From NCBI GenBank assembly GCA_016930855.1, contig JAFGFX010000278.1:1-36751 (forward strand): a stretch of DNA of 36,751 nt. The letters are read 5' to 3'. Below the pieces are notes generated by a model. The model was not told the origin of the DNA and did not search any database. It was given only the letters and a program-made list of their open reading frames with translations. The position numbers and the translations under genes are program-made. This DNA is from Sedimentisphaerales bacterium (GTDB lineage Bacteria > Planctomycetota > Phycisphaerae > Sedimentisphaerales > SM23-30). Below, piece after piece: positions 8,995-17,350 of this stretch. How positions within the stretch are numbered: position 1 is the first letter of the stretch; the number at the start of each line of letters is the position of its first letter.

Positions 8995-10980
8995 ATGGCG
9001 AAAAGAAAGGCAAGGCGGCCGGATGCGGCGCTGGCGGATCTGATCAAGATATCCAACCTGACCGGCCGGGATCCGCGGCTGGTGGTCGGCGGCGGCGGCA
9101 ACACCTCGGTCAAGACGACCGACGGCCGCTATATGTACGTCAAGGCCAGCGGCACGGCCCTCAAGGACATGGATGCCGGCCGGGGCTGGCGGCGATTGAA
9201 GCTGAATGAGGTGCTGGCCATTCTCGACGATGCGGCCCTGGCGGCGCTGGAGACCAATGCGCGGGAGACCGAGATCGTGCGGCGGCTGCTGGCGGCCTGC
9301 GCCGACGATATGCCGGCATCGTCGCGCCCCTCGGTGGAGTCGTCCCTGCACGCCATGCTCGGTCGCCACGTCATCCACCTGCATCCAACGGCGATCGGCT
9401 CCTATGTCAATGCCAAACAGGGCAGACAGCAGCTGGAGAAGATCTTCGCAAAGGAATCCTATCCGCCCTTGTGGGTGCCGTATGCCGATCCGGGCTTCAC
9501 CCTCGCCCGGCGGATCCAGCGGCTGCTGGCGACCTATCGAAAACAGTACGGCCGGCACCCGTCGATCATGATCCTGGAAAAGCACGGGCTGTTCGTGACG
9601 GCCGAAACGGCCGACGCGGCGGTGCGCCTAGTGCGCCGCGTGATTGGCCGCTGCCGGAAACCCCTGCTCGAACCGAAAGTGCCCCCGGCCGGCCCGGTGT
9701 CGGCCGAGGACATCATCGCCGCCCAACTGGCCATCCGCGGCGCGTTGCAGGCCGCGACCGGTCAGTATCTGCCGGTGCGGCATTACCTTAATAACACGGT
9801 GGCCGCCTTCCAGGCACGGCCGGATGCCGCGGCGCTGCTGGAGGCCGGGCCGTTGGCGCCGGACGAGATGGTGTATGCCAACGGCCCGCCGGTGTTCGCC
9901 CCCGACGCCGGCAAACAGACCCTTGAGAGGGTGATCCAGCGCCGCCTGGCCAAGGCGCTCAAGGCGCCGGCCGCCTTCGTGGTGCGGCCGTTGGGATTGT
10001 TCGTGGCCACCGAGCCGGGCCAGATGGAAACGGTCCGCGATCTGGCCTACGGCTCGATGTACATCCGCAGCCAGGCGGCGCGGTTCGGCGGCGTCAAGGC
10101 CCTGAACCGGCGGGAGCAGGATTTCATCAATATCTGGGAGGCGGAAAGCTATCGCCGGCAACTGGCGGCCGGCGCCGCGGCCGGATCGCTCAAGGATCGC
10201 ATCGCGGTGGTCACCGGCGCGGCCAGCGGCCTGGGACGCAGCATCGCCGTCGGTCTGGCGCGCTGCGGCATGATGGTGGCGCTGGCCGACGTCGATGCGT
10301 CGGCGGCCGCCGAGACGGCCGGTCTGATTGGCCGTGACCATCCCCGGGCGGCGCTGCTGGTCCTGCCGTGCGATGTGACCAGCGAGGCCTCGGCGCGACA
10401 GGCGTACCGGCGGTTGCTGAACGAGTGGGGCGGCCTGGACGTCCTGGTGAACGCGGCGGGGGTCGCCCCGGCCGGACCGCTGACGGACCTGCCGGTGGAC
10501 CGCTGGCGAAAGGCCCTCGAGATCAACCTGACCGGATATTTCCTGATGGCCCAGCAGGCGGCGCGGATCCTGATCGACCAGGGGATCGGCGGGAGCATCA
10601 TCAACCTGAGCTCCAAGTCGGGCCTGGAGGCCAGCAGGGAGAACACGCCTTACAACGCCACCAAGGCGGGTGAGATCCACATGGCCCGCGGCTGGGCGAT
10701 GGAGCTGGGCGAACACGGCATACGGGTCAACAGCGTCTGTCCGGGAAACGTATTCGAGGGATCGAAGATCTGGAATCCGCAGTATATCCGCTCCTGCGCC
10801 AAAAAGTACGGGATCCAGCCCGACGAGGTGATACCCTACTACGTGAACAAGACGATCCTCAAGCGCCAGATCAAGGGCCAGGACATCGCCGACGCGATCG
10901 TGTTTCTGTGCTCCGACCAGGCGCGGACCATCACCGGCCAAACGCTGGTGGTCGACGGCGGCCAGGTCATGGTTCGTTAG
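8995..10980 (+). CDS. Bifunctional class II aldolase / short-chain dehydrogenase (RhaD/RhaEW type)
   Basis: A 661-residue fusion. Residues 1-390 are a class II aldolase/adducin domain: GGGGNTSVKT near the N-terminus binds phosphate in the family, HLHP (His128, His130) and the later EKHGLFV segment give the metal histidines. Residues 395-661 are a classical SDR: TGAASGLGRSIA cofactor loop, NAAG, and the catalytic Tyr553-x3-Lys557 in PYNATKAG. Fusions of this type, such as RhaEW (YuxG) of Bacillus subtilis, cleave rhamnulose 1-phosphate to DHAP and lactaldehyde and oxidise or reduce the aldehyde. I chose ATG 8995 with AAGGAGA 5 bp upstream over the adjoining TTG at 8992. It is the last gene of the sugar cluster. 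No rhamnulokinase is nearby, so the phosphorylated substrate must come from elsewhere or the specificity differs. Confidence 0.88.
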   Translation: MAKRKARRPDAALADLIKISNLTGRDPRLVVGGGGNTSVKTTDGRYMYVKASGTALKDMDAGRGWRRLKLNEVLAILDDAALAALETNARETEIVRRLLAACADDMPASSRPSVESSLHAMLGRHVIHLHPTAIGSYVNAKQGRQQLEKIFAKESYPPLWVPYADPGFTLARRIQRLLATYRKQYGRHPSIMILEKHGLFVTAETADAAVRLVRRVIGRCRKPLLEPKVPPAGPVSAEDIIAAQLAIRGALQAATGQYLPVRHYLNNTVAAFQARPDAAALLEAGPLAPDEMVYANGPPVFAPDAGKQTLERVIQRRLAKALKAPAAFVVRPLGLFVATEPGQMETVRDLAYGSMYIRSQAARFGGVKALNRREQDFINIWEAESYRRQLAAGAAAGSLKDRIAVVTGAASGLGRSIAVGLARCGMMVALADVDASAAAETAGLIGRDHPRAALLVLPCDVTSEASARQAYRRLLNEWGGLDVLVNAAGVAPAGPLTDLPVDRWRKALEINLTGYFLMAQQAARILIDQGIGGSIINLSSKSGLEASRENTPYNATKAGEIHMARGWAMELGEHGIRVNSVCPGNVFEGSKIWNPQYIRSCAKKYGIQPDEVIPYYVNKTILKRQIKGQDIADAIVFLCSDQARTITGQTLVVDGGQVMVR

Positions 10981-10983
10981 TTT

Positions 10984-10998
10984 CCCGCCTGTCGCGGG
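10984..10998 (+). terminator. Short GC hairpin after the sugar cluster
   Basis: CCCGC (10984-10988) pairs with GCGGG (10994-10998) three bases after the aldolase/SDR stop codon. There is no T-tract, so it is a weak or Rho-assisted terminator at best. The remaining 160 bp to the HPP gene show nothing clear. Confidence 0.3.
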
Positions 10999-11158
10999 GG
11001 GATGATAACGGTTGTAATCGATACGCCGGTTGGTGCGGCTGGCCGGCTTGTACGGCCGGGCCTTTCGGCTATCGGACCGCCTGCTCCGGATCCTGTCGGA
11101 TCATTCCTTATCGGGCGTGGGGGGATTTCCTGAATCGCCGCGGCTTATTTCCCGATAG

Positions 11159-11839
11159 GTGAAAGTATTCGCATGGTTGGCAAGGGAGGGTATTTCGGTC
11201 GGGCGGTACTGTGTCTCGGAGTCGGGCATGGGCAAAAACAGCGAGTCCATCTCGTTGAGGATGCGCTGGCAGTTCTACCGGGCGCGGTACAGCACGCCGG
11301 CCCTGCTCTCGCGTTGCGACGAAAAACGGGCCATCGGCCTGGTGACCGCCATCCACGCGGCGATCACCATCATCACGATCAGCGGCCTGGCGTGGCTGAC
11401 GGATCTTCCCTTGTTGTTTCCGGCGCTGGGGCCCTCGACGTTTATCCTGTTCAGCAATCCCCTGTCCATCGCCGGCGCTCCCCGCAGCGTGATCGGCGGC
11501 CATCTGCTCTGTTTGGGCTGCGGATACGGCAGCTGGCACCTGGTCAGCTGGCTGGTCGGCTCTCCGGTGGGGATCGACACCGGCGGGGGGCCGCTGTATC
11601 TCAGCGCCGCGCTGGGCCTGGCCCTGGGCGCGCTGCTGCTGGTTCGGTTGAACTGTCCGCATCCACCCGCCTGTGCCAGCAGCCTGGTGGTGGCCCTGGG
11701 GATGGTCACTCACCTCGGGGACATGCTCCTGATGGGACTGGTTGTGATCTGGATGACCTTCCAGGCGATCCTGCTCAACCGTTTCGCCGGACTGCCGGTA
11801 CCGTTCTGGTCCGCCACGCCTCGCGAGAAGTACCTCTAG
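11159..11839 (+). CDS. HPP-family integral membrane protein
   Basis: A 226-residue membrane protein with about four hydrophobic segments (roughly residues 65-85, 90-125, 145-165 and 180-205) and the family signature NCPHPPACASSLVVALG before the last one. PALGPSTFILFS after the first segment is also typical. HPP proteins are small inner-membrane proteins; plastid members have been linked to nitrite transport, but bacterial roles are mostly unknown. The GTG at 11159 gives the longest frame. ATG 11228 would drop a 23-residue tail that adds nothing recognisable, so the true start may be there. No strong ribosome site marks either. It lies alone between the sugar cluster and the giant surface-protein gene. 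Confidence 0.8.
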   Translation: MKVFAWLAREGISVGRYCVSESGMGKNSESISLRMRWQFYRARYSTPALLSRCDEKRAIGLVTAIHAAITIITISGLAWLTDLPLLFPALGPSTFILFSNPLSIAGAPRSVIGGHLLCLGCGYGSWHLVSWLVGSPVGIDTGGGPLYLSAALGLALGALLLVRLNCPHPPACASSLVVALGMVTHLGDMLLMGLVVIWMTFQAILLNRFAGLPVPFWSATPREKYL

Positions 11840-12279
11840 CCGACATGTGCCCCAAGGGGGGATCCCGGGACCGGGGGATTCGGTCGTCGTCGTAATTCAT
11901 TATCGGACAACGGCATAGCCCCAAATCTTCCGTCTTCGTTTTGTTTGCTACCTTCGGCATATTCCCTCCGCATTTGATCCGAGCCGTCCAAAATCCCGCG
12001 CCGCGGGGCCGGCGGCCGCGATTTTTCTTGCAACGGTCTGCAATTTCAGGGATAATGAACGTACGATCCATGGGGACGGGTTTCGGTGGCGCCCGCCGGG
12101 CGAGACCGAAAGGAACAGTAAGGTACGCCCCGGACCTGCCCAAAAGGCAGGCAGGGGGAGAGTCGATCGCCGGGATCCATCAAAGGGGGTATCCCGGGCG
12201 GGGCGGTCGGCGTTTGGCCAGCCACACGCGCTATGATCATCCAGACAATCGCCCACACCTAGACAACAGGAGTACAGGC
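11840..12279 (+). promoter_or_regulatory. 440-bp leader/intergenic region with three consecutive hairpins
   Basis: This non-coding stretch precedes the giant surface-protein gene. Three stable stem-loops lie in 115 bp. The first is TTTCGGT (12081-12087)/ACCGAAA (12105-12111) enclosing CGCCC/GGGCG. The second is CCTGCC (12135-12140)/GGCAGG (12146-12151). The third is CCGGGAT (12170-12176)/ATCCCGG (12191-12197). The first has a symmetric GG/AG internal loop. I could not match the set to a riboswitch family I know. An AACAGGAG ribosome site lies close to ATG 12280. Confidence 0.5.
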
Positions 12280-15200
12280 ATGAAGCGCCATCGACGTGTA
12301 TCCGGCCGCGCGGCGGCATCTCGGCGAATTCGGTCGAAGCATCCTCGGGCCTTGCGGGTCGAGCCTCTGGAGAACCGGGTGCTGCTGTCGGTCATCGATT
12401 CGCTGCGGATCACGGAACTGATGTACAATCCGGCCGATCCGCCGGCGGGTAGCACCTTCGGCAACGACCAGTTCGAATTCATCGAGCTGAAGAACATCGG
12501 CGCCGAAACCATCAGCCTGACCGGCGTGAAGTTCCAGCAAAAAGACTACAGCGATCCCGGCGAACCCGTTGACATGCAGGGGATCAATTTCGATTTCACC
12601 GGCAGTGCCGTCACCTCGCTGGCCCCCGGCCAGTTCGTGCTGGTCGTACGCAACACGGCCGCGTTTCAGGAACGCTACGGGACCGGGCTGAATTCCCGGA
12701 TCGCCGGGCAATACGGCAGCACCAATCCCGCTCTGGACGACAAGCTCAGCAACGACGGCGAGCACCTGCTGTTGCTGTACGATCCGGCCGGCGGCACCGA
12801 AGAAGTCATCCAGGAATTCAAATACAACGACAGCTGGTATCCGGTAACCGACGGGATCGGCTTTTCCCTGCAGATTATCGATCCCCTTGAGGACGACCTG
12901 GACGAATGGGACAGTCCCGACGGCTGGCGGCCCAGCGGCGCCATGCACGGCACGCCCGGCCAGGATGACGTCGTCTCGCGGCAGGTGATCATCAGCGAGC
13001 TGCTGGCCCATTCGCATGCGACGGAACCGGACTGGATCGAGTTCTACAATCCCAACGATACGCCGGTCGACATCGGTCACTGGTACCTCAGCGACAGCAA
13101 CCTCAAGCCCGACCTGGACGATCCGGATCCCGGCCAGTGGGACTACGGCTACACCAAATTCGTCATCCCCGCCGGCTCGATTATTCCCGCCCACGGATAT
13201 CTCGTTCTGGACGAGAACACCCATTTCGGCGTGGCGGGCAATTTCGGAGCCAACCAGCCCTTTCAGTTCAGCGACGACGGGGAGGGCGTGTACCTCAGCT
13301 CGGCGAACGCCGCCGGAACGCTGACCGGATATTTCGAGCAGCGCGAGTTCGGGGCCTCCGAGACGGGCGTATCCTTCGGTCGCTACGAGAAGAGCACCGA
13401 CACCTATAATTTCGTGGCCATGGCCGAGCCCACGCCGGGCCAGCCGAATTCCGATCCCAAGGTCGGCCCGGTGGTCATCAGCGAGATCATGTACAATCCG
13501 GCGCCCGGCGATCTGGCCAGCCAGGAGCTCGAATACATCGAGCTGACCAATATCACCGCCCTGCCGGTGATCCTGCAGGACTTCGACGTCGAATCCGGCG
13601 TGACCAGTCCCTGGAAGTTCACCCAGGGCATCGATTACACCTTCCCGCTGGCAACCACGATTCCCGCCTACGGCACTCTGATCGTGGCCAAGAATCCCGC
13701 CGCGTTCACCGCCCACTACGGCGTGATCCCCGGCGTGCAGGTCTTGGGGCCGTTTGCCAACGACACCAACCTGAGCAACAACGGCGAAAAGCTGGACCTG
13801 GCCAAGGCCGGCGAGATCCCCACGGAGGACCAAAACGGCGACGGTGTGATCAACGAGCTGGACCGCGTCTATATCCGCCTGGAACGCGTCAATTACGACG
13901 ATAAGGCCCCCTGGCCCACCGCGGCCGACGGCCAGGGCAAGGCGCTGGTGCGCATCGACAACACCCAATACGGCAACGATCCGGTCAACTGGACCGTCGC
14001 CGACCCCCTCAATACGGCCCCCGTCATCACGGCGTTCACCGTCCAGCCGGATCCGGCCACCCAAGGTAGCCCCCTTACCCTGACCGCCACCGTCGTCGAT
14101 GACGGCGACGTCGTCAGCCGGGTCGAGTTCTACCGCGACACGAACGACAACGGCGTCTGGGAGGCAGGCCTAGATACGCTGCTGGCCGTCGATACGAACG
14201 GCGGCGACGGCTGGAGCTGGACGGGGCTGATCACGCCCAGCGAGCTGGGCACGCAACGCTACTTCGCCCGGGCCCAGGATGACGATCTGTTCTGGAGCCC
14301 AACCGCGATCGTTGCCGGCCTGGTTAACGCCGCCCCGACCATCGGCTCGCTGACAGCGGAGCCCGATCCGGTCGTTCGCCCCGGAACCCTTACCCTGACG
14401 GCCCATGATGTCGCCGACGCCGACGGGACGATTCTGCAGGTCGAATTCTACCTCGATGCCGATCAGGATCAGCAGTTTGACGCCGCCGCGGACACCCTGC
14501 TGGGCGTGGACAATTTTGGCGACGACGGCTGGATCTGGTCCGGCGCCACCGGCAGTTTCGCTACAGGCGAGCAGTGGTTCTTCGCCCGGGCCAAGGATAC
14601 CCAGGCGGGCGTCAGCGCCGCCGCGGGCGTCTCGATCACCGTGGCGGACCCGAATATCCCGCCGACGATCGGATCGCTGCTGGATCAGCCCGATCCGGTC
14701 ACCCAGGGACAAATGCTGACCTTGACCGCCGGGGGCGTACAGGATACCGATGGGACCGTCGTCCGGGTTGAGTTCTATCATGACCTAAACGCCAGCGGCA
14801 GCCTGGAAGTCGATCTGGACATCCTGTTGGGGACCGATACCAATGGCCTTGACGGCTGGAATTACGCGTTTGACAGCGCCTCGTTGCCGGGCGGTGCCAA
14901 CGGCTACTTCGCCCGGGCCCAGGACGACGGCGGCGACTGGAGCGCGACCGTCGAGTGCCAGGGATTCGTCATTTCGGCCAACGCCGCCCCCACGATCGGT
15001 TCGCTGGATGCCGGGCCCGACCCGGTCAAGCAGGGCCAGACGCTGACCCTGACGGCCCAGCAGGTTCAGGATACCGATGGAACGGTCGTGCAGGTGGAGT
15101 TTTACCGGGATGCGAATCATAATGGCGTTCTGGATGTCACGGTCGATACGGTGCTGGGCGTCGACACCGATCCGAACGGCGGCTGGAGCTGGAGCGGTGC

Positions 15201-17112
15201 CACGACCGGATTCGACCTGGGGGCGAATCGGTATTTCGCCCGGGCCCGGGATGACGGCGGCGGCTGGAGCGCTGCGGCGGCCGCGACCGGCCAGATCGAT
15301 CCGGCCAATATCCCCCCGACCATCGGCTCGGTGACGGACGCGCCCGATCCGGTCAACCTGGGCTCGACGTTGACCCTGACGGCGCTGAACGTCGCGGATA
15401 CCGATGGTACGGTTGTGCAGGTGGAGTTCTACCATGACAGCAACCAAAACGGCACGCTGGATGTCGGCAGCGACAGCCTGCTCGGCGTGGACACGCAGGG
15501 CCAGGACGGCTGGAGCTGGACCGGCTCGACCGCCGGATTGACCGTCGGGTCCCATCGCTACCTGGCCCGCGCCGTCGACAACGAATCGGCCGTCGGCAAT
15601 GTCGTCGAGACCACCGGCGAGGTCCTGCTGCTGAATGCCCCGCCGACGATCGACACCCTCGAGCACGATCCGAATCCGGTCTTTCAGGGCGGGCAGTTTT
15701 CCCTGCGGGCCGAGGGCGTATCCGATCCGGACGGCACGGTGGAACGTGTCGAGTTCTACCGCGACAACGGTGATGGCTTCTGGCAGGACGGCGCGGAGAT
15801 CCTGCTGGGCGTCGATGCCGACTCCGGCGGCGGCTGGAGCTGGACGGCCGATAGCGGCTCGCTGGCCCTGGGCGATTACGTCTATTTCGCCCGCGCCCAG
15901 GACGACCAGTCCTCCTGGAGCGATCCGGCGGCCGTGACCGCCACGGTCGAGCAGTTTTTCGTCCTGGCCGAGCTCGGCGTGGTCAACAAGGTCGTGTACG
16001 CCGACGGCGACGATTCCCAGGTGACCGTCAACCTGAAGAACTGCACGGCGCGACTGTTCTTCGACACGGCCGATCCGGACGTCGTCCAAAACAAATCCAC
16101 TCTAACCATCAATGGCAACGGCGATCTGGTGCGCATCGAGCTGGTCCAGGCCGGACCCGGCGCCCAGATCAAGATCGCCGCCAAGGGCGGTTCCGACGGG
16201 CTGGCCGAGCTGGGCGGCATCGTGGGCGAGTCCCTGGATGCCCTGGCCGCCAAGACGGTGAATCTGACCGGCCCGATCGATCTGGACGGCGCCCTGGGCA
16301 CCGTCCAGCTGCACGATATTCTCGACGGGGTGTCCGTCACCGCCGACCAGTCGGCCGCCAAGGGATTCTCCCTGAAGGCCAACCAAATCGGCAGCGACGT
16401 GATCTTCGAACTGGCCGGCCGGGTCGCCTCCTTCCAGGCGGTCCGCTACGAAAGCGGCCTGCTGCAGGCCGACAGCGTCGGGAAGGTCAAGATCGCCAGC
16501 GACGACTTCGGCGCCTCCATCAAGGCGCTAACCGGCGGCATCGACGGCGTGCAGACCGCCGGCAACATCACCGGCCGCCTGATCGCCGGGATCGATATCG
16601 GCAAGGTGAAGAGCAAGCTGGGCGGCTTTCTCGGCGCCGCCCGCGCCGGCGATACGATCGGCCTGATCCAGGTTCTAAATCTGGACGGCGCCGTCCTCAG
16701 CGCCGGCGGGACCATCCAGAAGGTCTCGGTCAAGCAGGACGTCGTCGATTCCTATATCATGGGCGGCTACGACATCGGAACGGACGGGGCCTTCGGCGTC
16801 CAGGAAGCCGGCGGCGGCGATTGGCTCGGCAACGGCCAGGTCAACCAGGTCATCGTCAAGGGGATGTTCTCGGAAAGTTATATCACCGCCGGCGTGGAAC
16901 CGCCGATCTATCCGGACGGGGCCGTCCCCTCGCCCAGCGTGCCGGAACCGGTGGACTCCGGCGTCATCGGCAAGATCAAGTTCGGCGGCGTCGATCTCCA
17001 GAATGCCGAGAACATCTTCGGCCTGTTCGCCAAGACCGAGATCAATCCCTTCAAGATCGGCAAGCAGCTCGCCCAGACCGAGGGATTGTTCCACGTTGAC
17101 GCCGGCATCTGA
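12280..17112 (+). CDS. Giant secreted protein: LEPR-xLL signal, lamin-tail domains, six 109-residue repeats, beta-rich C-terminus
   Basis: A 1610-residue predicted surface or extracellular protein. The Arg-rich N-terminus leads into EPLENRVLLS (residues about 28-37), the planctomycete LEPR-xLL-type motif associated with export. Three lamin-tail-like domains begin at about residues 44 (ITELMYNPAD), 236 (VIISELLAHS) and 398 (VVISEIMYNPAP). Six Ig/cadherin-like repeats follow (about 580-1226), each with PDPV near the start, VEFY, an EF-hand-like acidic loop (for example DANHNGVLD) and YFARAQDD. The C-terminal 380 residues are Gly- and Val-rich beta-helix-like sequence ending in KTEINPFKIGKQ. No dockerin or PEP-CTERM motif is seen. 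I infer a calcium-stabilised adhesin or cell-surface scaffold. I start at ATG 12280, although the frame is open to 11941, because the LEPR motif sits at the N-terminus and a ribosome site is present. Confidence 0.88.
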   Translation: MKRHRRVSGRAAASRRIRSKHPRALRVEPLENRVLLSVIDSLRITELMYNPADPPAGSTFGNDQFEFIELKNIGAETISLTGVKFQQKDYSDPGEPVDMQGINFDFTGSAVTSLAPGQFVLVVRNTAAFQERYGTGLNSRIAGQYGSTNPALDDKLSNDGEHLLLLYDPAGGTEEVIQEFKYNDSWYPVTDGIGFSLQIIDPLEDDLDEWDSPDGWRPSGAMHGTPGQDDVVSRQVIISELLAHSHATEPDWIEFYNPNDTPVDIGHWYLSDSNLKPDLDDPDPGQWDYGYTKFVIPAGSIIPAHGYLVLDENTHFGVAGNFGANQPFQFSDDGEGVYLSSANAAGTLTGYFEQREFGASETGVSFGRYEKSTDTYNFVAMAEPTPGQPNSDPKVGPVVISEIMYNPAPGDLASQELEYIELTNITALPVILQDFDVESGVTSPWKFTQGIDYTFPLATTIPAYGTLIVAKNPAAFTAHYGVIPGVQVLGPFANDTNLSNNGEKLDLAKAGEIPTEDQNGDGVINELDRVYIRLERVNYDDKAPWPTAADGQGKALVRIDNTQYGNDPVNWTVADPLNTAPVITAFTVQPDPATQGSPLTLTATVVDDGDVVSRVEFYRDTNDNGVWEAGLDTLLAVDTNGGDGWSWTGLITPSELGTQRYFARAQDDDLFWSPTAIVAGLVNAAPTIGSLTAEPDPVVRPGTLTLTAHDVADADGTILQVEFYLDADQDQQFDAAADTLLGVDNFGDDGWIWSGATGSFATGEQWFFARAKDTQAGVSAAAGVSITVADPNIPPTIGSLLDQPDPVTQGQMLTLTAGGVQDTDGTVVRVEFYHDLNASGSLEVDLDILLGTDTNGLDGWNYAFDSASLPGGANGYFARAQDDGGDWSATVECQGFVISANAAPTIGSLDAGPDPVKQGQTLTLTAQQVQDTDGTVVQVEFYRDANHNGVLDVTVDTVLGVDTDPNGGWSWSGATTGFDLGANRYFARARDDGGGWSAAAAATGQIDPANIPPTIGSVTDAPDPVNLGSTLTLTALNVADTDGTVVQVEFYHDSNQNGTLDVGSDSLLGVDTQGQDGWSWTGSTAGLTVGSHRYLARAVDNESAVGNVVETTGEVLLLNAPPTIDTLEHDPNPVFQGGQFSLRAEGVSDPDGTVERVEFYRDNGDGFWQDGAEILLGVDADSGGGWSWTADSGSLALGDYVYFARAQDDQSSWSDPAAVTATVEQFFVLAELGVVNKVVYADGDDSQVTVNLKNCTARLFFDTADPDVVQNKSTLTINGNGDLVRIELVQAGPGAQIKIAAKGGSDGLAELGGIVGESLDALAAKTVNLTGPIDLDGALGTVQLHDILDGVSVTADQSAAKGFSLKANQIGSDVIFELAGRVASFQAVRYESGLLQADSVGKVKIASDDFGASIKALTGGIDGVQTAGNITGRLIAGIDIGKVKSKLGGFLGAARAGDTIGLIQVLNLDGAVLSAGGTIQKVSVKQDVVDSYIMGGYDIGTDGAFGVQEAGGGDWLGNGQVNQVIVKGMFSESYITAGVEPPIYPDGAVPSPSVPEPVDSGVIGKIKFGGVDLQNAENIFGLFAKTEINPFKIGKQLAQTEGLFHVDAGI
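14017..15957 (+). repeat. Six tandem in-frame repeats, period 327 bp
   Basis: Repeat units start at 14017, 14329, 14656, 14983, 15310 and 15637. Units 2 to 5 are each exactly 327 bp (109 codons); unit 1 is 312 bp. Every unit has the order (A/I)PPTIGS, PDPV, LTLTA, DTDGTVV, VEFY, an acidic DxNxxG-like loop, LLGVDT, GWSW and YFARA-D. Synonymous differences between units are many, so the array is not freshly amplified, but the constant unit length points to selection on spacing or to gene conversion. Confidence 0.95.
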
Positions 17113-17261
17113 GAACGCCCGGCGAATCCGCCGACCGGGGCAGGCAAGGGTGTTTTCTCGCCAGGGAGGGCATCTTCTCGGGCAGGCCGGTTTCGCCTTG
17201 CTAATCCGGAGTGACCTTGGGGATGGCATCCGCAGGCAATTTACCGGCAACCTGTTGCCCT

Positions 17262-17350
17262 TTGTGCAGGTTCAGTATGAACCGTCAACTCGCCCAACGA
17301 GACCGCGTCGAACAAGGGGTGGCAATGCCACCTCAGAATGAGCCGTCAAC
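17262..17350 (-). repeat. Mosaic palindromic repeat, copy overlapping the MFS gene end
   Basis: Read on the minus strand from 17350: GTTGACGGCTCATTCTGA, GGTGGC-ATT-GCCACC, CTTGTTCGACGCGGT, CTCGTTGGGCGAGTTGACGG, TTCATACTGA, ACCTGCAC. The same modules recur in altered order at 19361-19430, 19523-19575 and 19604-19645. The stop codon of the MFS gene lies inside this copy. The rest of the 17113-17345 convergent gap shows no clear terminator. Confidence 0.75.

Noticed and set aside
12081-12197. Known riboswitch or SRP RNA in the structured leader
   Set aside because: The GAAA-capped words vaguely recall SRP RNA and c-di-GMP aptamers, but conserved core bases of these families are missing.
11941-12279. 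N-terminal extension of the giant surface protein
   Set aside because: The frame is open, but the LEPR-xLL motif should lie at the N-terminus, a ribosome site precedes ATG 12280, and the extension overlaps strong hairpins.
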